Shown here: positions 1-46,071 of the stretch, one piece after another | How the letters are laid out: each line of letters begins with the position of its first letter | Numbering within the stretch: the stretch's first letter is position 1 | Assembly: GCA_963693305.1 (NCBI GenBank) | Contig: OY855903.1 | Span: forward strand, 49,425,150-49,489,149 | From: Meandrina meandrites | Taxonomy: Eukaryota; Cnidaria; Anthozoa; Scleractinia; Meandrinidae | Length of the DNA: 64,000 nucleotides | Direction: 5' to 3' | Made by a program: the position numbers and the translations under genes | The notes under the pieces: model-generated | What the model saw: the letters and a program-made list of their open reading frames with translations, nothing else | The model's database searches: none | Told to the model about the DNA's origin: nothing

Positions 1-522
1 CGGGCCGACTTTTTCAAGTGTGACTGTGTAACTTGGGAGAAAACTTGGAAGACCTCTCGTCATTGTTCCTTTAACAAGGCTCTTTTCTCAAAATCGTGCA
101 ACTGTTAAATACCGAGAGACCCTCAGATGGGTTTAAACAGGGTTCGAGTTCGCTGGATGCAAACACTGTATATATAACACACATTTCAACATGGCGGCCT
201 ATTGAAAGAACAACGTCCACCCCTTTTATTGCGCATGCTTGAAGCACCGCTGACAATACATGACAGTAACTTTTTTTACAATTTGGCAGCGATCAAAATT
301 GCACCCAAGTGGATGCAAGGGATTCTGCGCTTGATTATTCTTCAAGTACTGTAGCCTGGAAATGGCCATTTTGGGGGAGTCTTCAAGTTCAACTTGTGAC
401 TGTTTGCGACAATATGTGCGTTCGTTTGACAAGTTTTTAGAGTACTGGCCATTATTAATTTCAACGCGTAAATGAAACCCATTCTTACTTTGTTCTACCC
501 TAATGCTATCAATTACACATAG

Positions 523-3500
523 GAGTCCCTGCCTGCTTCAGTCATGTTGTTGGTGTTGCCAATGCGACTATAATCCCTGATAAACAGATGACGGCTTCTA
601 CTTACTACAGCTCCAACTTTCAACCCGCTTATGGCCGACTCAACTTTAACACAGTCAACGTATGGTGTACGAAGACCCCTAGCAAGGACGGTGAATGGCT
701 CCAGGCTGACCTTGGAAAGTTTTTTAAAGTGTGCGGTGTTGCTACTCAGGGAGACAGTGTGTTCGACGAGGGGGTCCAAGCATTTGAGCTGAAGTACTCG
801 CAGGATGGGAAAAACTGGGCAACTTATAGGGATGAATACGGCCTATACATGGTAGGATTTAATATAAGTTTGACCTGGTTTTATTGTGTAGTTTGATAGT
901 TTGAAAGTGTTGGTGTAGAGCTTGAAAAAAGTGTTTGGGATATAGCATTAACTCCCTCTCCCCTCCACCCCCTCTTCCCTTGGTGTAGCCCCTCCCGCTA
1001 TAACTTTTTGTTTTCAATTAGAGCGCAGATGAGTACGTTTTATCACAGGCGGCCCAGGCTCCTGATAAGATTACTCGAGAACGTGACTCGATCGAGCGTT
1101 ACAACGGTTTGAATTTATAAAGGTTTGTATGGGAGAAAACGGTTTCGAAATTATTCGCAAATATATGTACATTTTGAAAATAAAATCGACTTACCTCAAT
1201 GCCTTGTTGTCTTTCTTGTTGTCATCTCGCTTCTCAAACCGATCTGACGCCTTTTTGGCGAGTTTTAGCTTTTTTGGTTTTCTTCTTAGCGGTGGAAAAC
1301 CAAAAAAGCTAAAACTCGCCAAAAAGGCGTCAGATCGGTTTGAGAAGCGAGATGACAACAAGAAAGACAACAAGGCATTGAGGTAAGTCGATTTTATTTT
1401 CAAAATGTACATATATTTGCGAATAATTTCGAAACCGTTTTCTCCCATACAAACCTTTATAAATTCAAACCGTTGTAACGCTCGATCGAGTCACGTTCTC
1501 GAGTAATCTTATCAGGAGCCTGGGCCGCCTGTGGTTTTATTAGATCGATTCTCTTAAAATATGTAGTTCAACACGGCCTCTAAGTCGTTCCTCTTCAGCT
1601 CATTTCAAACGGTTAGAAGCCCTTCGTATCGTAAGCTCCCTCGGTTATGAACCCAACACCCAATTTCCTCAAGTAGTTGTACAAACGCAGAGCTTAAATG
1701 GAATGTTATGGTATCCACTAAATACGAAAGCTGTGCAACGTGCTATGAAAACATTTTAATTTTATGCTTTTGAATTGCTTTTAATTTCTATTACCGATAT
1801 TAACATTACTTTATTTTTAATGTCCTTTTTACAGCAATTTTACAGGAATGGCAAAAGCAGCACAGTTGAACAGCACAAGCTAAAACCTTTCTATGCAAGA
1901 TACATTCGCTTTTATCCAATTCAGCAGAAAGGATGGAATTGTCTTAGAGTAGAGGTGTATGGAAAAAGTGAGTTTTTTAGTGTTTTCTGACAATTAGTTA
2001 AGTACAACTTTGCTACTTTGGAAGTATATTTCAATTTTTCCATGCGATTTTTCAGAAGAAATATTAGATTCTACAGCTTATCCATTTTAGTTTCTTTTTC
2101 TAGTCACATAGTTATACTGGCAAACGTTTTTACCTCAACCGTGCTAGACGCAAAACGCGCGTTCCTTTTCATTCCATTTTACCAGGCATTGCTTGCATTA
2201 GCGTTGACTTGCGTTCGCCCTTGCACGTTAGAGCAGATGTTTCATGGATTTTACCCAAATTAAGGCCTGAGGAAATGGACACCAAATTGAGTGAAATATT
2301 ACAAAAATAACCGCATAAAGCATTAAAGGAACATATCAATAACACAGAAAATCCAAACGAAGTATTCATTGCTGTTTGATGGTAATCTGGGAACAATAAA
2401 AGGAGTTAGTGGCGCAATCCCAGCATTATTTAAAGAGAAAAATCATTTAATGAGAAAAAAATTGCTGACGAGTTTCGCAGTTTAGAGAAGATTTTTGTGC
2501 TGGAGAAAGTGGAGTTTTCGGACTGGCCTACGCCCATCGTCCCTGTGCTGAAACCTGATGGCCGTGTTCGCATCTGTGGCGATTACAACGACTAACCCGG
2601 TCTTGGATGTACCGGAGCACCCTATTCCTACTGCTGATGACCTGTTTACCCAGTTAAATTCAGGGAAAAGTTTACAAAGTTCGACTTGTCTTGGAGAGAG
2701 GTTCTGGAAAAGGCACGTCCATCTGTTCAGAAAACTAGCCAGTTCAAAGGTAGCTGATGTTGATCCCCGCCAGAATCTGCGAACTACCTGAGACCAATTT
2801 GCCTGAAGAACTACGTTACAGTGTGACTGTTTCAACACAAGATCCAGCACAACAGTCTGTACCTAATGAGGCGTCTCTCACGCCCTTAGTTGAAGTTCCA
2901 CCACCAGTTCAGGGCCTTCCACAAGAACAACTAGAGGTCCCAGATAATTCCGTATCAACCTTTCCAGATCGAAGAACTGAGTTAATCGTCATTCAACTAG
3001 AATTAAATGAATTAGGCGTGGCAGTTACGCGTGTGTAACTTAATTTTAGTAAGTGTACATTAAACGTTCGGTCGGCCTTTTTTCAACGGAGTGGAGTGCT
3101 TGATCCACGGTTAGCTATAGTCACAAAAACAGCTTCTTTTTCTTTATCTTATGTTAAGCGACCACTGTAGATTTGAATATGGTCCTTCATTGATTTCAGT
3201 TCGTTAGGCGACTTCATGGGCCTCCGTTTTACGAGCTAGGAGTGGCCATCAGTATTGAACAACAGCGGCATAGCCGGTAACCAATCAGACAGCCGCCTTT
3301 AGCATTCGTAACGAATTGTCATGCTGTAAGAGGCTTAATTCCCAAGTACTTTTGTATGGGATTGAAGGCCTTTAATTTACTCAATATGAACAGACTCATA
3401 TCATTCCTAACTCCATATTGATTGTTCAAGTTTATTTCTTGATGCCCAGTCCCATAAACGATTTAAACCCAGGCCAGCTTATTACCTTTCTCACACCTAG

Positions 3501-5373
3501 AAAATCTGTGTCTGTCATATGCTCACTCTGACCATTTCTTTCTAAAATCATCTTGATGAAGAGCAGTTGGTTAATTACTTCATTTATTATCTTCCAGATG
3601 TGGAGCTACATGATGTGTCACCCAGTGATTGCGGCAAGAAATTGTCCAAAAGAATCGTGGGTGGACAACACGCCAGCCCGGGAGAATGGCCCTGGCACGT
3701 GGAATTTACAGGCATTCTTCATTACGGATCGACAGTGTGTAGCGCCTCCCTTTTGACTCCACAGTGGGTGATTACCGCTGAACATTGTGTGCGAGATCTC
3801 GATGTTGCAGACATCAAATTAACGTGAGAAAACGTTTTTCTATTTCTTATGAGAGTTCTTTAAAGATGGCTTCTTATATTATGATGTCCTTTTGCTATGC
3901 AAAAACAGACTTGTCTCACTCTGAAAGGCCGGTTTTCTTTCTTCATATTAAAGATCAAACTTGAAATAGCCTGTGTCCACGACATATGCTAACTTGAAGA
4001 GCAGCTTTCATCTTCATCATTTTGAGTATCTTCATAGCCTTCGCCGTCTTCACCAACATTATTAGATGTTTATCAGTTCCCGTAAATTTAAGAAATTTTT
4101 GAGAGGTATTCGTGTTTGCTATGGAAACAATAATCATTAACATCAATATTCTCTATAGCTAACTATTTTTCCCCTCTATCAGACTTGGCCAACACACTCG
4201 TTCTAAAGTGAGTGGAAAGGAACAGATCCATTCAGTTAGTAAACTCGTCTTTCCTCCCGAAACCGGCAGACTTTGGAACGACATTGTATTGATGAAACTG
4301 ACAAATCTCGCTACTATAAACGATCACGTGGCTACTATCTGCTTGCCCGAGTCCACTGAAAAACTGCCGGCTGGAACTGTCTGTTGGGAAACTGGCTGGG
4401 GTATATCTGACGACGGCTCCTTGTCAGACGTGTTAAAAGAGTTGGAGGTTGTCATTGCGCCTCGAGGCAATGCTACAAACTGGTCGAGGGTAGGTATCAT
4501 GTAGTCATTCTAGATGCTTCCGTTACGCAGCATTTTGCCATCGAGACGAGTGAGTTATGAATAAAAAGAAATAATAGTTACCACCGAAAAGCTATAAATT
4601 GTAAGAGAAAGATAAAGCTGTGCCATCCGTGAGAGGCCCGTGTCAAACGTGTTAAAGAAGTTCGAGTTCATGATAGTGCCTCCGAACGGCATGCCATGCC
4701 ATTTAATTGCCATCCAAATGGCATTAAGCCAAAATCAACACTGCCATTTTGTTATTGTAACAAGTGATTTGGCCTTATTTTTCCTCTTAGTTTGTAACTA
4801 ATATATGTGAATACCAACCACCCCCCCTCCCCCCCAACACTACCGTCTTCGCGCGTTGTTCTCGAGTGCAATTTGCAATTGCAACATGATTAACTCTCAT
4901 AGTTACTCTCTTCACTTAGGCGTATAAATGGGTACAGGTGACTCTATTGCCATTCAGCGAGTAGTAGAAATAATCCAGTCTCCAAATGCCACCAAAGCTG
5001 GGATAAGCTGTGACGTGATTCTGCACTTAGAGCCCGGCACAGACTATATACCTTCTCGCCGGCCATTTTATATAGATGCGTTGGCTTACCGCCGCTTAAT
5101 GATAAAAAGATTTGAGTGTGCAGACAACTATTTCTTCTTCCTTTTAAGCTACCTTACAGAGCCTTCATTACCGCCACTAAACAAGAAGGACACGGAACTT
5201 GTCGGGGAGACTCGGGTGGACCCGTGGTGAATGAACGAAACGGCCGGTGGTATTTAGAGGGAGTCCACAGCTGGGGGCGTCCCAGCGGCTGCGGCAAAGC
5301 TGGCAAATACGATGGACAGGCTGACGTGCGAGCGGTTCTTCCTTGGATCGCTGATACCATAAAAAATAACTGA
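523..5373 (+). CDS. F5/8C (discoidin) plus S1 serine protease, 5'-partial, 5 exons visible
   Basis: Visible exons are 523-851, 1835-1967, 3598-3823, 4183-4489 and 5149-5373 (stop TGA 5371-5373). All are flanked by AG/GT and joined in phase; earlier exons lie left of the window. Exons 1-2 encode an F5/8 type C domain ([28 protein letters not shown]), normally a lipid, glycan or collagen-binding module. Exons 3-5 encode a chymotrypsin-fold protease: activation site KR|IVGG, catalytic His in ITAEHC, Asp in NDIVLMKL, Ser in GDSGGP. The product is probably secreted and activated by cleavage; no signal peptide is visible because the 5' end is missing. Oddities: the MICAG segment and the Cys168-Cys182 pair (chymotrypsin numbering) are absent, and the residue in the 189 position is Gly, so trypsin-like Lys/Arg preference is not expected. 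The exon 4-exon 5 join uses AG at 5147-5148, the only nearby acceptor in phase. Gene family is secure; orthology is not. Confidence 0.85.
1044..1533. repeat. Perfect fold-back (MITE-like) element with 7-bp target-site duplication
   Basis: Arms 1044-1281 and 1296-1533 are reverse complements over 238 bp with no mismatch seen, separated by a 14-nt loop. Both ends are flanked by GTTTTAT (1037-1043 and 1534-1540), a 7-bp target-site duplication. Termini begin CACAGGCGGCCC. Each arm carries a lysine-rich open stretch of about 29 codons ending at a consensus splice donor (GAG|GTAAGT), as if an exon-intron junction had been captured. The element sits in the intron between the two F5/8C exons. Superfamily is undecided: 7-8 bp duplications occur in P and hAT groups. 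Confidence 0.93.
2460..3037 (+). mobile_element. Decayed Gypsy/Ty3-type retrotransposon pol remnant
   Basis: In the intron between the F5/8C and protease exons. The + strand encodes [19 protein letters not shown] then ICGDY, the start of the reverse transcriptase fingers/palm of Gypsy (K02A2.6-like) elements. A frameshift and stop follow near 2588, then [18 protein letters not shown] in another frame, also typical of this RT. After about 2700 the RT stops abruptly and a proline/glutamate-rich open stretch (2757-3037) follows; it may be the polyprotein C-terminus, which would mean an internal deletion. The copy is dead (frameshift, stop, no catalytic YxDD region). Confidence 0.7.
4641..4700 (+). 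pseudogene. Relic partial duplicate of protease exon 4
   Basis: About 60 bp in the intron after exon 4 resemble the end of that exon: reading GTG TCA AAC GTG TTA AAG AAG gives [17 protein letters not shown], against [17 protein letters not shown] encoded at about 4423-4470. There is no usable donor after it and the flanking frame is not open, so it looks like an old partial exon duplication and not a used alternative exon. Confidence 0.5.
4885..5035 (+). repeat. Degenerate tRNA-SINE body remnant
   Basis: Shares CTCTCATAGT, TCTTCAC..AGG.GTATAAATGG and GGGATAAGC in the same order as the fuller SINE copies at 42201-42490 and 57868-58140, but lacks the tRNA-like head. It lies in the last protease intron and causes an open but meaningless reading frame there. 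Confidence 0.6.
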
Positions 5374-5452
5374 TCAATATGTCACTTCTTAGAGTCAACA
5401 CAAAATGATTTGAAAGTCTTGGATCATGAATTAAAGAAAGCAATACTCATCA

Positions 5453-5458
5453 AATAAA
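5453..5458 (+). terminator. Poly(A) signal AATAAA of the protease gene
   Basis: Canonical hexamer 80 bp after the stop codon, the first one downstream of the last exon. Confidence 0.6.
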
Positions 5459-6503
5459 TTGTAGCTTATTTAAATTGCAGTTTAAAGTGAAACTGATAAT
5501 CACGGTATTCATTAATCGAGGAAGCAGCACTGGCTTTCTGTTTTTATCGAGGGGACGTGTGAGTTCAGCTGTATGTACAGTCGAATAGCCGTGTGTTTGA
5601 GTCGAAGTTGTTCGGTATGTGACATAGTAAGATGGTCCAGGGGTATAGTTCCGCTGGGAAAATTTAAATTTTCAGAAACCCTTAAACGCCGACTATTCAT
5701 TTTGTCACTAAAGGCTTATCATATTGAGTGACCCCCCCCCCCCCCATTACGCGCCATATTTTCTTTTGCCGGCGCGCCTCCCTTTTAAAAAGACAATAAA
5801 CTGCAAGGCTGACACTACGTAGAACTGAAAATAAACCTTAACGGGACAACGTTAACGACATGATAGAGTCCAAACTGAAAGTCAAAAATGCAACCTCTGG
5901 ACAGCTGTTTCGACTTTGTATTTTATTTTTGGCTGATCAGAGCTGTCAGTAGCTCCTACGTACACCAGCAGCATTTCCGTCCGCGGTCCCTTGCTTTTCC
6001 CTTGCATTTTCTTTTAAACCATTTTTGTCATGCTCCCTTCTCTCAAATTCCATCAGTCCTGCCCACACCTCATAAAAAATAATGGTCATTAGCAGGAAAT
6101 TACCAGTCCTCTCGCTTCTTTTTGCTTCTTGCTCGTCAAACAAAAGGAAAATAGCCGGGAATGCTTATAGACTATGACTTTTGCCGTTGTTTTGTAAGGA
6201 ACAAATCCACTTAAACTCGTACATTCATCTCGTGAAGCAATACGCAAAGGTAATTAAGGAGGCGCGGCGTACCTTATCGAAAGAGGTCAAACCCGTGAAC
6301 CTGGGAGTATAAACAAACGCGAAAAAACGTAATACTGTATACCTGGTGTCCATATCAGGATTTATACCGTATCTTGTAAATGATATTTTAATATTCGTTT
6401 GTTTGTCAGTGGGTTTTATTCCGACGGTTATTTTTTGAATTGAAATCTTATAATCTTTGGTCAGGTTAAATTGTTACGATTTTTCTTAGTTGTAATTCGT
6501 TCC

Positions 6504-6829
6504 CTGAAGAGGTCAGGCAGTGCCTGACTAAATACTGGAAATATAGCTACAGTTTAATCCCAGCCAGACCAACCAAAGGGTCAGCCTTTCTGTATTTGGT
6601 TGCTTGTTGTTTTGCAGCGTCGTGGGTTCCATGGCGTAGGCTAGGTTAACAAACCAGTCCTCGCTGATTGTTGTGTGTGGACGCCAACGATTATGGCTAC
6701 TTAGGTTTGCTGGCGTTATTTTTGGTACTGAATTTGTCTTCAGTTTGATCTAAGTACAGGCGTTGTTTAATTCGCAATATTGTACTGGCCCTGAAGAAGA
6801 CTAGCTCTGCTGGTTGAAATATCTGCCAA
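6504..6829 (+). other. Two hammerhead-ribozyme-like motifs, possible Penelope/retrozyme remnant
   Basis: At 6791 CTGAAGA is followed by a possible 7-bp stem (GACTAGC with GCTGGTT, including G-T pairs) and immediately GAAA (6826-6829), which is the CUGANGA-stem II-GAAA core. At 6504 a second CTGAAGA is followed by a strong hairpin (GTCAGGC/GCCTGAC), but GAAA is displaced to 6538. Both are preceded by TAATTCG. I could not place a convincing stem III and NUH cleavage site, so this is a motif-level call only. Confidence 0.25.
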
Positions 6830-8902
6830 TACATTTTGCCCTTCTGCCGTAGTACCAGCCTTGCGATCATTTAGTTTTATCTGCACTTTACGTGACGTCT
6901 GGTGCGAGCATAACAAGGTCTAACAAGAGATCCGGCAACAGACAAGCCAAGTAATTTTATTCTTCGTTGCGAGGTCCAAAGAATCCAAACATTTTTTCGA
7001 CATGCATTGCTATAAGTATTTCATATTTTACTCTCCCTCTACGGGAAAGCAGTAAATTCTGCATGCATTTTTTCTCAATTTTGAAAAACGTATGTGAGAT
7101 CGGAGTCGCCTTAAAAGTATTCTACTTTTGTCGTAAACCTTACCCTAGCTAGATACCAGTACGCAGGCTGCCATGGAATCCATGCACAGGATACCCAACG
7201 GACAACAGCCCACCAGCAGCAAGTTAGCCTCATCAGTCCTTCGTTGAAGTCAAATATCTATAAAAAAAATGATAAAAGTTGTGACTTAGAACGTTTTCCG
7301 GTGACATGATGCATAAGCCCTTTAAGAAAACACATACAACGGAAACAAAGCCATTCAAGTCATATGAAGGCCTTATTCACGTTTTGCTTACACTGTTGAC
7401 CCATGTCACAGATGCAATATAACCAGAATGTAACTTTATATTATAAAGCTAAATTAAAATTGGCTTTCCCGATATCACGAGTGAAGAAGTGCTCTCACAT
7501 GACAATATCCTCGGACTTGAAAACAAGATTCTCCACATGCCATTGGCAAATGAATTGTATGTAATTATGATTAGTTTGCACGGTAAGTAGTTATGGATAG
7601 TTAGCTGTGGTTAGTTTTGTTTAATTTATCAACCGGCAAAATAGCTTCACTGTGTTGAGCTCTTGTTACGACATCCAAGTTCCTTTAAAAATATCTGACT
7701 TCAAGGTTTTCTTCAGTAACAATGAAGTCGAGAATTCAGCCTTCGAAGCTCGGTAGCCAGAAAGTTAAATCGTTGGTAGTGCAAAAGTCGCCGTGTCACC
7801 CGGCATGTGCACTCGGAGCCAATTATTTTAAGATACAACTCTCTGTTAGTCCCAGGTTATTAAAATCCTTGTTAAAAGGTGCGAACTAAAAGTGTGTGAT
7901 ATTTTTGGTTTCTAAATTGATCCCACTAAAATGTGTTCGAATACGATAGTTGGAAAATTGCGGGGCGAAGACTGATTTTTGTTTTGAACGTGCGAAAAAT
8001 TAATAAAGATACTTAAGAATCTTCTTTCGCTTGCATACAGATGTTTTGAACGAACACAATTTAGCGGTTCCCCAGGTTACCAAGTGTTTTGAAAATCGCA
8101 AGAAATATATTTTGACTTTAGAGTTAATGGGCAAAATTCCGGGTTGTTTGTTTTGGTTTTCCAAGTTGGCGCGATTTCTTCGCCGTTGATGGAAACTCGA
8201 GCGCATAACAAAAAAAATCCGAAAAAATAAAACACATTTTAATAATTTTTTACGCAAGGTTTTATCGATTTTTTTGCCGATCGTCTGGCTGCGTGCTTCA
8301 CGGGGGTGGAAAGAAAGAAGAAAATTTGGTCTGTTTTTTTGTGGTAGCTAAAATTATTCTTGAATTATTTATCGGTCACAGCACAGTGTATTGGTATAAA
8401 CTAGGCCGGTACCTTAAATAATTTATACTAAAAGCTTTATTTATTAACCATGCGCTTGGGTCTAAAAAACTAGCTTGCTTTACTCTCCAAATTAATTGAA
8501 GAACTGTGCACGGTGATTTAGAATTCCTTCGGTTGTTTTTCTGACACAGTTCAAATCTTTTAATTTCACTGTAATTTTAGTATCAATTTCATGACGCTAT
8601 GAAAATGTGCGATTTTGTAACTTGGATTTCAACCGAAGGAAACCAGCGAAAGATGTGTAATAAATTGAAGTTATGTGAGTTTTACGTGCTCGCTTCACGT
8701 AATAGAGATAGTGAAGAGTCTTGTTCCCGATTGTTTCCTGTGTAAATGAACAGATAAACGTCATCGAAATGTTAAAAGTAATCAAATTTTTGTAGCGATG
8801 TTGTTACTTTGTTGTCAAGAGAAGAAGTTTCCGGTGATTTCCAGACGTTTTGACGTCATCACGAAATTACCCGCCAAAAGGGCGCTAATTTAAAAGGAGC
8901 CA

Positions 8903-8980
8903 TCTGATTGGTTGATACTTTCGAAGCAGTCCCACAATGCACCATTCGTAAACGGATCCACTTGGCGGCCATTTTGTATT
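8903..8980 (+). promoter_or_regulatory. Putative KIF21 core promoter: CCAAT, ZNF143-type and YY1-like sites
   Basis: Within 75 bp and about 400 bp upstream of the KIF21 start codon: inverted CCAAT (ATTGG, 8907-8911), CCCACAATGCACC (8931-8943), which fits the ZNF143/STAF consensus core CCCAYAATGCAYY, and GCGGCCATTTTG (8965-8976), which carries a reverse YY1-type CCATNTT core. No TATA box is obvious. In vertebrates these motifs cluster at TATA-less housekeeping promoters; their role here is inferred. The 5'UTR would run from about 9000 to 9351. Confidence 0.5.
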
Positions 8981-9351
8981 GGAAAGGCGAATTGCTAATA
9001 TCTAATGAGATTCATATTCGAGTGAAATCGGTCAAGCAGCGAAGCGCATTTACCTGTCCTGTCCATTTCGCTGGTATTGAAAGCCTTTGACAATGGCTTC
9101 AACGCACTGAGTCAGTCAATCGACCAGCGGAAATATTAGCGTTTTATGGCTTGAAACGAGAAGATTGCGTTGCCACAAGCGAGATTTTCCGTCCACGCAA
9201 TTTTCATAGAGACGTGATGACAGTTTTCCTCTAGCTTTCACCGGCGAGAAATTTATCGAATATGAATGAAGTAGTCTGTAGTGCATGGCTATTTAGCAAA
9301 CCGGTTTTCATTCCTGGAAAATTTGAATTCGTTTTATAGCCCGACAACAAC

Positions 9352-43727
<34,376 letters not shown>

Positions 43728-44119
43728 TAGTTTTTTTCTAGAGTGAATTTATATTTGTGAATAATATGAAAAAGACAAAAAATGTTTCGCTTATTTTCAA
43801 CAGAACAGTGCAATTTGTAAATAATATATATATTTGTCACACCAAACTAAAATATATCTGGTTTCAACGGCTGTCTTTTTGTGTGGTTTATTTTCGCAGT
43901 AGTTTATCTCTATAGCGCGAAACTTTTTCAAGTGTTTTTTTTTTTTTCTTGATTTAAGCATGAGGCGTTTTGTTTCTTTCCTGAGGACGAATTTTGTACT
44001 TTTACACATAAAAGTACAATTTGTCAATAGACTAATGCAAAGAAATAATGGAGTAAAATTTGCTAGTCATTGTTTCGCAAAAGAAAAAGAACCCATTTTA
44101 AACACTCCTGTGTTACGTA

Positions 44120-44125
44120 AATAAA
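44120..44125 (+). terminator. Candidate poly(A) signal AATAAA for full-length KIF21
   Basis: First canonical hexamer after the stop, about 390 bp downstream; AATAAT/AATATA variants nearer the stop (43760, 43825) could serve instead. Confidence 0.4.
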
Positions 44126-44163
44126 CTACGTACTTTGTATGGTCTTCGGTTCGTCCTGGGATG

Positions 44164-45216
44164 CAACCTCGTTCCCAGGGTCTCTCTCTCCCCGCCCCCA
44201 AGAGCGAGAGAAGAGAGACCCTGGTTGCGGCTGGTCACGTGATCTGGGTGACAAACCAAAACCGCAGGGAGGGTTGTTCCTCAACAAAATTTTTTCCACC
44301 GTACAACAAACAAATTTTTTTCGGCGTTTGCACTGTATTGCACTGCGACATGACCTTAATAAGGGGGGTGACTCTTAACTACCAATTTGTTTCTAAGGCA
44401 GGTTTTTAATTGCTATATTTTCGAAATCAGACCTCATACAGATAAGCCTTTTGCACGAGGTTGTTCTATTGAAGATTTCTCCAAGAGTTTCAAGTTGCGG
44501 CCATATTCAACGCGCCACGTGACCAGAACAGAATAAACCCTAAAACTCAAACGGCGGATAAATTTTTAAATTAAAATGAACGTCAATAGGAAAAGAACGT
44601 CCACGTGCTTAATGTGACGTATCGTTTTTGTGAAATTCGCATTATTATAAGAGTTATGGCGTAATAAACACTCGTATTTACAGACTTTCATCAGTAGCGT
44701 TTCCTTTTTTCGTGTTAACGGTAAAAGCATACGCCAGATTTTAAAGACGGCTACGTTATCTCTGATTCGTAAGAGAAATCAGAACTTTACCCTGTTTCCG
44801 TGGAGTTTTAGAGATTTTAAATTCTAACGCGCGGTTTGGGACTGGCACTAGTTTCGCACGCGCAATGATATATTTTTCAAAGCAGGTGTACCCCCAAATA
44901 AAATTCACCATTTAGCGAGTACAAAAAGCTTCAAAATCGCTTGCTTCAAAATACAGACTTCAGCCATTCCTTAGCAACTGCTCTGGATCTGTAGTTAAGA
45001 GTCTCCCACATTAATGCAACATACCGAAGCCACGTGAAAAAAGTGTTTATTTTGGTGGCAACACTTTACGCTCTCCTGTAGGCTAAGTATTGACAAAAGC
45101 AGTCTAGGCCGCCCTCCCTTCAACGAGTTTTTTGTCACCACCCAAATTCTGGGTGGCACGTGACCAGCCGCAACCAGGGTCTCTCTCTTCAGAGAGAGAC
45201 CCTGGGAACGAGGTTG
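44164..45216. mobile_element. Non-autonomous DNA transposon with 9-bp near-perfect target-site duplication
   Basis: Left end CAACCTCGTTCCCAGGGTCT is mirrored at the right end (45197-45216). The inverted repeats run for about 100 bp through GACCCTGGTTGCGGCTGGTC and include a nested hairpin (GGGTCTCTC/GAGAGACCC). CCTGGGATG (44155-44163) and CTTGGGATG (45217-45225) flank it, one mismatch in nine. No transposase frame. Confidence 0.85.
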
Positions 45217-46071
45217 CTTGGGATGTTGCATTTTAAAGGCAATTGTACGAATTTTAACGAAAAATAATTTAAGAAAAAAAAAAAGAAAAATTTTAATGGT
45301 TTCACACAATGGCAGGAGTGCTGCAGAGCGAAATACGAATTTAAGAAACTCTTAGAAGAGAGTTGTTCGAGTTTCACGCACGAAGCGATCATTAGAGCGT
45401 GCCTTTAGCGGCGGTTGAAATAAAATTTATACTAAAGATAGAGCGATCCTGCTTGTTATTTCCCGCATAGAGTTTGTTTTCCTGCTTGCATTTGGTAATC
45501 AGTTTAGGTCTCTTGTTTAGGAGTGTAGATAGTTTGTAAACAAGGATCTTGAGATGAGGGTAGCAAAGGGTTTATGAGTGACGCGTGGTAAGGGAAAAAT
45601 TAGACCGTGACGGGTGAAAAGAAGCGAAAAGAAGCGAGATTCGTGAATTTTTGTTGGAAGTGTACGTGACACGTGAATTTGGTTAAAAATTGTGCGTGAA
45701 ACGGGATCACGACGACGCCCCCCTTCCCCCCTGCCCCCACCCCCCTCTTTGCCACCCTCTTTAGATGGGACCAAGGATGGATGGGACTTCCAGTTACGTT
45801 CCCAGAATCCTCACTGCTCCCCGTTGCTGACCCAAAGATTGATGTGAAATGTGATACAGCAAACTCTCTAAACCGAACATTGTCGGGACAGATATGTCAG
45901 TGTGGCGGGGACACGCATATCACTGTGACACCTGCTCCAACTGTCTGTCTTGTAGAGAGGTGTCCGTCTTATAGTAGGGAGTTTACAGTAAACTGACTGA
46001 AAAACAGCAGGGACCAACACCAGGTGTCTGTCTCAGAGGTGCCCGCTAAGAGAGACTTGACTATAATGGGA

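Larger units (their letters stand above)
5374..8880. other. Intergenic spacer between protease gene and KIF21
   Basis: Only short, uninterpretable open frames on both strands and no exon with recognisable protein similarity. Contains a C14 run (5732-5745), two hammerhead-like motifs (6504-6541, 6791-6829) and otherwise AT-rich unique-looking DNA. The stretch after 7200 shows nothing I can name. Confidence 0.6.

Noticed and set aside
1129..1448. Identical 85-codon frames on both strands
   Set aside because: Product of the fold-back symmetry, not two genes.
4928..5148. Additional protease exon supplying the missing cysteines
   Set aside because: The open frame there is a SINE remnant plus non-conserved sequence; no MICAG-like motif.
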